27,838 nt of DNA from HGM04593 sp045613945 (lineage in GTDB: Bacteria > Bacteroidota > Bacteroidia > Bacteroidales > Bacteroidaceae): positions 1 to 27,838 of the forward strand of contig JAZLBZ010000085.1 in NCBI GenBank assembly GCA_045613945.1. The letters run 5' to 3'. Every line of letters begins with the position of its first letter. The stretch's first letter is position 1. The notes beneath the pieces are model-generated. The model worked only from the letters and a program-made list of their open reading frames with translations, was not told the DNA's origin and made no database searches. Below are positions 23,478 to 27,838 of the stretch, piece after piece. The translations under genes were made by a program, and so were the position numbers.

Positions 23478-24746
23478 TTACTTCTTTGCCGGTTTTGAAC
23501 CAACGAGTGCATAGAAGAGGATGTATGCTGCACAGAATACAACAACCCAGAAACTTGTCATGTAGTTTGTCAAGTCGGCAACATAGCCCTGGATACCCAT
23601 CATCACTGCGCAACCGAATACCATTGTCATGAAGATACCTGATGCAACAGCTGTGTACTTGCCAAGGCCCTCAACTGCCATGTTGAAGATTGCACCCCAC
23701 ATAACTGATGTGCAGAGACCTACAAGGAGGAAAGCGAAGATACCTACTGGGATATCCTGCCAGATGAGTTCGAGCTTACCCCAGTCAACACCAGGGAATG
23801 CAACGAGAACGTCTGCCGGAGCGTACATACCAAAGAGTACAAGTGCCAATGTAGCAACTGATACTGTTGTAACCATTGCGCGGCTTGATACCTTGCTGCC
23901 GATAGATGCACCAACAAAACGGCCAATGAGCATCATGAACCAGTAAACGGCAACAATCATACCTACTGTACCTGCAGGGATTGAATAAGGTGCCGATGTC
24001 AACATCTGCTGTACTGCGTTAGGAACACCTACCTCAATACCCATGTAAAGGAAAATTGCCAATGCACCGAGTGCAAAGTGACGGTGACCCATAGCGCCCT
24101 TGATGAGGCTTACCTGTACAGGTGCCTGCTCGGGCTCTTCAATCTTAGTGAAGAGGATTACGATGAATGCTACAACGAAGATGGCAAGAGCAATCATCAA
24201 CGCAGGGGTTGCGTCGGCAATCTTTGCCTTTGTTGCGTCAGAGATGAGCGCACCCATAAGGATGTAGCATGCTACGGCTGCCGATGAGTTGAACACGCCA
24301 CCAATCTGAATGAGCTGGTTACCGCTGTTACCGCCACCGCCAAGAAGGTTAAGCATTGGGTTAACAACGCAGTTGAGGATACACATGCAAAGACCTGCAA
24401 TGAATGCACCAATGAGGTATACTGCGAATACAAGACCCAGGTTCTGCTCAACGTCGAGCAAACCGCTCACCCACTGGATGAGGATACCTGCTGCACCTAC
24501 TGCCAAACCAATGAGGGCAGTCTTCTTGTAACCGAACTTTGCAATGAGCATACCGGCAGGGATACCCATAACCAAGTAAGCGATAAAGTTACCATAGTTA
24601 CCAATCTGTGCGAGTACGTTTGAAATCTCGCCCTGGTTCTTGATGATGGTTGCCATTGGTGTACACAAGTTGGTCACGAAGGCAATCATTGCGAAGAGCG
24701 CAATCATGACGATGATGGCTCCCCATTGTTTCTTTTGATTACTCAT
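23478..24746 (-). CDS. MFS sugar transporter, glucose/galactose (FHS-like) type
   Basis: This 422-aa inner-membrane protein has about 12 hydrophobic segments and a short cytosolic C-terminus ending KPAKK. The first half has YLVMGIPAGMLIAKFGYKKTALIG, a typical MFS loop, and LNCVVNPMLNLLGGGGNSGNQLIQIGGVFNSSAAV, which resembles the fucose/glucose/galactose symporter (FucP/GluP) family signature. A charged central loop (FTKIEEPEQAPVQVSLIKGAMGHRH) separates the two bundles. Its place between galM and galK makes galactose (or glucose) the likely cargo, probably with proton symport by family analogy. Confidence 0.9.
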   Translation of the reverse strand: MSNQKKQWGAIIVMIALFAMIAFVTNLCTPMATIIKNQGEISNVLAQIGNYGNFIAYLVMGIPAGMLIAKFGYKKTALIGLAVGAAGILIQWVSGLLDVEQNLGLVFAVYLIGAFIAGLCMCILNCVVNPMLNLLGGGGNSGNQLIQIGGVFNSSAAVACYILMGALISDATKAKIADATPALMIALAIFVVAFIVILFTKIEEPEQAPVQVSLIKGAMGHRHFALGALAIFLYMGIEVGVPNAVQQMLTSAPYSIPAGTVGMIVAVYWFMMLIGRFVGASIGSKVSSRAMVTTVSVATLALVLFGMYAPADVLVAFPGVDWGKLELIWQDIPVGIFAFLLVGLCTSVMWGAIFNMAVEGLGKYTAVASGIFMTMVFGCAVMMGIQGYVADLTNYMTSFWVVVFCAAYILFYALVGSKPAKK

Positions 24747-24785
24747 AGTTCTTTAATGTTTTAATTTATTATAATGTTTTCTATC

Positions 24786-25868
24786 TTATTTCTCTACACC
24801 AAACTTGTATACGGTAACCTGCTTGTATGTCTCGCCAGGGCAGAGCACCACGCTTGGGAAATGCTGGCGGTTAGGCGAGTCGGGGAAATGCTGTGCCTCG
24901 AAACAGATTGCGCTGCGCTTGGGGAATGTAGCACCGTGTGCGCCGGCAAAACCGCTGTGCCAGTTCGATGTGTAGACCTGGACACCCGGCTCGGTTGTAT
25001 ATACCTCCATTGTGCGGCCGCTTACAGGCTCTGTCACCTTTGCTGCAAAACTCAACTCACCAACTTCCTTCTTGTTGAGCACATAGCAGTGGTCGTAGCC
25101 GGCACCATGCTTAATTTGCTCCTCGTCGGCATCAATACGTGCGCCAACCGCTGTTGGGGTGGTGAAGTCGAATGCTGTGCCCTTTACAGGTGCTATGCAG
25201 CCGTAAGGAACTGATGTATCGTCAATGGGAACAAAGAAATCGGCATTGATTTCGCAAATGAGATTGTCTATAGTTGCTGTTGGATTTGCAATGCCCGAGA
25301 GTGAGAAGAAACCGTGACTTGTGAGGTTTACGATTGTCTTTTTGTCGGTTGTTGCAGTATAGTCGATTTTGAGTTCGTTGTCATCGTTGAATGTGTAGAC
25401 AACTGTTACGTCAAGATTGCCGGGGAAGCCCTCTTCCATGTCGGCAGAGAGATAGTGCAGTTTCAATGTCTGTGCATCGGTCTGCTCTGCATCCCAAACC
25501 CTTGCGTGGAAACCTGTGGGGCCGCCGTGAAGGTGGTTGGGGCCATTGTTGATGGCAAGGTTGTACTCTTTGCCGTCAATGGTGAACTTGCCCTTGCAGA
25601 TGCGGTTGCCATAGCGGCCGACAAGTGTGCTGAGGAATGGCTCGGGGCTGTTCAGTAGATTGTCAATGCTGTCGTGTCCCTGGATTACGTTGGCGTAGTT
25701 GCCGTTCTTGTCGGGAACCATAATGCTGCATATTGCGCCACCGTAGTTTGTGATTGCAACTTCGTTGCCTTGCTTGTTCTTCAGTATGAACAACGCTGTC
25801 TCTTTGCCGCCAATGGTCTTTTTGAAATCAGCGGCTTTCAATTGTGAAAGATTTTCTGTACAACTCAT
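24786..25868 (-). CDS. galM: Aldose 1-epimerase (mutarotase)
   Basis: This 360-aa enzyme interconverts the alpha and beta anomers of galactose and glucose so that galactokinase receives the alpha form. The catalytic set is visible: NHLHGG (111-116) with the first histidine, NLTSHGFF with His185, and ICFEAQHFPDSPN with the general base Glu324. Length is typical. The N-terminus (MSCTENL) carries no clear signal peptide, so it is probably cytosolic. It is the first gene of the galactose operon and has a promoter-like pair just upstream at 25900-25930. Confidence 0.95.
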   Translation of the reverse strand: MSCTENLSQLKAADFKKTIGGKETALFILKNKQGNEVAITNYGGAICSIMVPDKNGNYANVIQGHDSIDNLLNSPEPFLSTLVGRYGNRICKGKFTIDGKEYNLAINNGPNHLHGGPTGFHARVWDAEQTDAQTLKLHYLSADMEEGFPGNLDVTVVYTFNDDNELKIDYTATTDKKTIVNLTSHGFFSLSGIANPTATIDNLICEINADFFVPIDDTSVPYGCIAPVKGTAFDFTTPTAVGARIDADEEQIKHGAGYDHCYVLNKKEVGELSFAAKVTEPVSGRTMEVYTTEPGVQVYTSNWHSGFAGAHGATFPKRSAICFEAQHFPDSPNRQHFPSVVLCPGETYKQVTVYKFGVEK

Positions 25869-25899
25869 ATTATGTCTGTTATAAATAGCTATTCTTCTG

Positions 25900-25930
25900 C
25901 AAATAAAATAAAAAAAAGATTTACAGCAAA
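25900..25930 (-). promoter_or_regulatory. Putative promoter of the galM-transporter-galK operon
   Basis: On the minus strand TTTG (25930-25927) and TTTATTTG (25907-25900) are separated by 19 bp. The -7 box has one mismatch to TAnnTTTG. The leader would be about 25 nt. Confidence 0.45.
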
Positions 25931-25943
25931 GGAAATAAACAAT

Positions 25944-25994
25944 AAAAATCAGCAGAAAAGTAAAATGATGTACATTTTCTCTTCTGCCGATTTT
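25944..25994 (-). terminator. Terminator of folC
   Basis: The arms 25944-25967 and 25973-25994 form a long imperfect hairpin. On the minus strand the segments AAAATC, GCAGAA and AAAATG pair with CATTTT, TTCTGC and GATTTT, followed by a T-rich ATTTTTATTG. It lies 26 nt past the folC stop, so galM should be transcribed separately. Confidence 0.7.
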
Positions 25995-26020
25995 GAACAG
26001 GCGTTGTCGGTGGTGTTGAT

Positions 26021-27319
26021 TTACTGCTTGTTAGCGGATGATAACAGGTCGGCAACAATGAAGCAGCTGCCCCCGACGAAAATGAAATCAGTTGCGGCGC
26101 TGTCGTGTTTTGCGGCCTGCAGAGCCTCCTCTACGGTGGGGTAGTGACAACCTGTCAGTCCATATTCTGCTGCCATCATTTTCAGTTTCTCGGCCGGCAT
26201 TGCACGTTTTATGCTTGCCTGTGTGAAATAGTATGTGGCTTTTGTGGGCATCATAGCAAGTACGGCCGAGATGTCTTTGTCGTTGACCATCCCGAAAACA
26301 ATGCGCAATGCCGTGTGTCTCTTGCTCTCGCGCTCCAACTGCTCGACAACGTATTTTATTCCGCCGATGTTGTGTCCTGCATCACACACCGTTTGTGGCG
26401 ATTTTCCAATGGTCTGCCAGCGGCCGGTGAAGCCTGTTAGAGCGCAGACGTTTGTAAAACCTTTTCGCACTGTGCTCTCGTCTATCTTGATGCCGCACTC
26501 TTTCAATTTTACAAGTGCCGACAGCAGTGTTTCGGTGTTCTTTTTCTGGTAGTCACCGCTTAACTCTCCGGTGATTGTTCCGAAAGGTCTTGTCCTGTAT
26601 GTGAAACCGCCTTGCTCCTGTTGTGCGGCTGACAATAACAGCGCTTCCTCTTCGGCAAAAACAATAGGCGCTCCTGCGCTTTTGGCCTTTGCCATAAAAA
26701 CCTCTTTTGTCTCGGGTGTCGTCTCGCCTATTACAACGGGCACTCCCGGTTTTATTATGCCGGCCTTTTCACCGGCAATCTCGGCGAGCGTATTGCCCAG
26801 GAACTGTGTGTGGTCGGGGCTTATGTTGGTGATGATGGAGAGAATGGGGGTTATGATGTTTGTGCAGTCGAGCCTGCCGCCAAGCCCCACCTCAATCACA
26901 GCTATGTCCACTTCTTGCTCCGCAAAGTAGTTGAATGCCATAGCTGTTGTCAGCTCAAAGAATGACGGGCTTAGCGGTTCAAAGAACGCCTTGTGCTTCT
27001 CTACAAAGCTTGTGACGTACTCCTTGCTTGCCACAACACCGTTGACCTTGATGCGTTCCCTGAAGTCGACAAGATGGGGCGATGTGTAGAGCCCTACCTT
27101 GTAGCCGCTCTCCCGGAGGATTGCCGCCAGGGTGTGCGACGTCGAGCCTTTGCCGTTCGTTCCGGCAACGTGTATTGTAAGGAATTTTTTGTGTGGCGAG
27201 CCCAAGTGCCCGTCGAGTGCAATAGTTGTCGATAGCCCCTCTTTGTAAGCAGCACCGCCTACTTGTTGAAAGGGCGGTGCGCAGTTGAAGAGATATTGGA
27301 CTGTCTCGTCGTATGTCAT
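26021..27319 (-). CDS. folC: Folylpolyglutamate synthase / dihydrofolate synthase
   Basis: This 432-aa Mur-ligase-like enzyme adds glutamate to dihydropteroate and/or folates using ATP. The P-loop GTNGKGS is at 53-59 and is followed by the HTLAAILRESGYKVGLYTSPHL stretch. The family motif DHTQFLGNTLAEIAGEKAGIIKPG and the C-terminal-domain motif DAGHN (313-317) are present. Length is typical. Whether it has both activities cannot be told from sequence. It starts 15 bp after the dnaJ stop, so the two are probably cotranscribed, and it ends at its own terminator. Confidence 0.96.
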   Translation of the reverse strand: MTYDETVQYLFNCAPPFQQVGGAAYKEGLSTTIALDGHLGSPHKKFLTIHVAGTNGKGSTSHTLAAILRESGYKVGLYTSPHLVDFRERIKVNGVVASKEYVTSFVEKHKAFFEPLSPSFFELTTAMAFNYFAEQEVDIAVIEVGLGGRLDCTNIITPILSIITNISPDHTQFLGNTLAEIAGEKAGIIKPGVPVVIGETTPETKEVFMAKAKSAGAPIVFAEEEALLLSAAQQEQGGFTYRTRPFGTITGELSGDYQKKNTETLLSALVKLKECGIKIDESTVRKGFTNVCALTGFTGRWQTIGKSPQTVCDAGHNIGGIKYVVEQLERESKRHTALRIVFGMVNDKDISAVLAMMPTKATYYFTQASIKRAMPAEKLKMMAAEYGLTGCHYPTVEEALQAAKHDSAATDFIFVGGSCFIVADLLSSANKQ

Positions 27320-27334
27320 ATCTATATCTGTTCT

Positions 27335-27838
27335 TTAGTCGAAAAAGTTCTTGAAACGGCGGAATATCTTCTCCTTGATGCTTTCGCTTGGGCGGAAGTT
27401 GTCGGAGTTGCGGAACTCCTCAATGCGTTTTTTCTCCTCTTTTGACAATGTCTCGGGGATGTAGACGCTTATGTTTACAACAATGTCGCCTTTGCCGTAT
27501 CCGTTGAGCGATGGCAATCCTTTGCCACGCAGGCGCAGCACCTTGCCGGGCTGTGTTCCGGGGTCGATGGTTACCTTTGCCTTGCCGTCGATGGTGGGTA
27601 TCTCGGCAAATCCTCCCAACGCGGCAGTCGGGATATCGAGCAGCAGACTGTATATGAGGTCGTTCTCGTCGCGTACAAGGGTGGGGTGCTTCTCCTCCTC
27701 CACAAGTATCAGCAGGTCGCCCGGGATGCCGTTGTATTTGCCGGCGTTGCCTTTGCCGCGCATAGAAAGCTGCATACCCTCATATACTCCGGCCGGGATG
27801 TTTACCTCGACAATCTCCTCGCCCATTACAATGCCGTC
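27335..27838 (-). CDS. dnaJ: Chaperone DnaJ, C-terminal part (cut by window end)
   Basis: Only the last 167 codons are in the window, and the frame stays open to the edge. The visible part is the substrate-binding C-terminal region of a DnaJ/Hsp40: GEEIVEVNIPAGVYEGMQLSMRGKGNAG, then PGDLLILVEEEKHPTLVRDENDL, PTAALGGFAEIPTIDGK, LRGKGLPSLNGYGKGDIVVNISVYIP and a charged tail. The J domain and zinc-finger repeats would lie beyond 27838, so a shorter CbpA-type paralogue is not strictly excluded. DnaJ works with DnaK and GrpE in protein folding. Confidence 0.9.
   Translation of the reverse strand, partial: DGIVMGEEIVEVNIPAGVYEGMQLSMRGKGNAGKYNGIPGDLLILVEEEKHPTLVRDENDLIYSLLLDIPTAALGGFAEIPTIDGKAKVTIDPGTQPGKVLRLRGKGLPSLNGYGKGDIVVNISVYIPETLSKEEKKRIEEFRNSDNFRPSESIKEKIFRRFKNFFD

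Overview
The window looks like a chromosomal segment of a Bacteroidales bacterium (Bacteroidaceae/Prevotellaceae-like; family not resolved). The evidence is a type III glutamine synthetase, a galactokinase/MFS transporter/aldose epimerase operon of Bacteroides type, lipoprotein and T9SS-style C-termini, a serine-type sulfatase, and several promoters of the Bacteroidetes form TTTG-N19/20-TAnnTT(T/C)G. Coding is dense and mostly conserved housekeeping, with a second theme of host-glycan and sugar use.

Layout. 1-407: an intact tRNA-Gly(CCC) on the minus strand, followed downstream by two decayed units that each keep the tRNA 3' end and a terminator hairpin. 498-5067 (minus): a tight four-gene operon, M3 peptidase (dcp) - DUF4847-like lipoprotein - dCMP deaminase - S41 C-terminal processing protease. 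5316-6479 (minus): nagA with its own terminator. 6942-9125 (plus): glnN with a clear promoter and terminator. 9314-12691 (plus): a large secreted M60-like metallopeptidase. 12841-14050 (plus): riboflavin synthase and an unrecognised conserved-looking protein. 14120-16566 (minus): transketolase and RpiB, translationally coupled. 16824-18935 (plus): tex. 18949-19260: three related imperfect-palindrome repeats. 19360-22140 (minus): secreted sulfatase. 22276-25868 (minus): galM - transporter - galK. 26021-27838 (minus): folC and the 3' end of dnaJ.

How they may work together (inference): the M60 peptidase and the sulfatase are secreted, share the same C-terminal accessory module plus sorting-like tail, and could strip protein and sulfate from mucin-like glycoproteins. 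The galactose operon (import, mutarotation, phosphorylation) and NagA (GlcNAc-6-P deacetylation) could consume the released galactose and GlcNAc. Transketolase and RpiB form the pentose-phosphate unit; GlnN assimilates ammonia.

The most unusual DNA is non-coding: the tRNA-derived tandem units at 1-360, and the nested hairpin repeats at 18949-19260 whose stems change in a compensatory way between copies. No complete mobile element, CRISPR array or defence system is visible.
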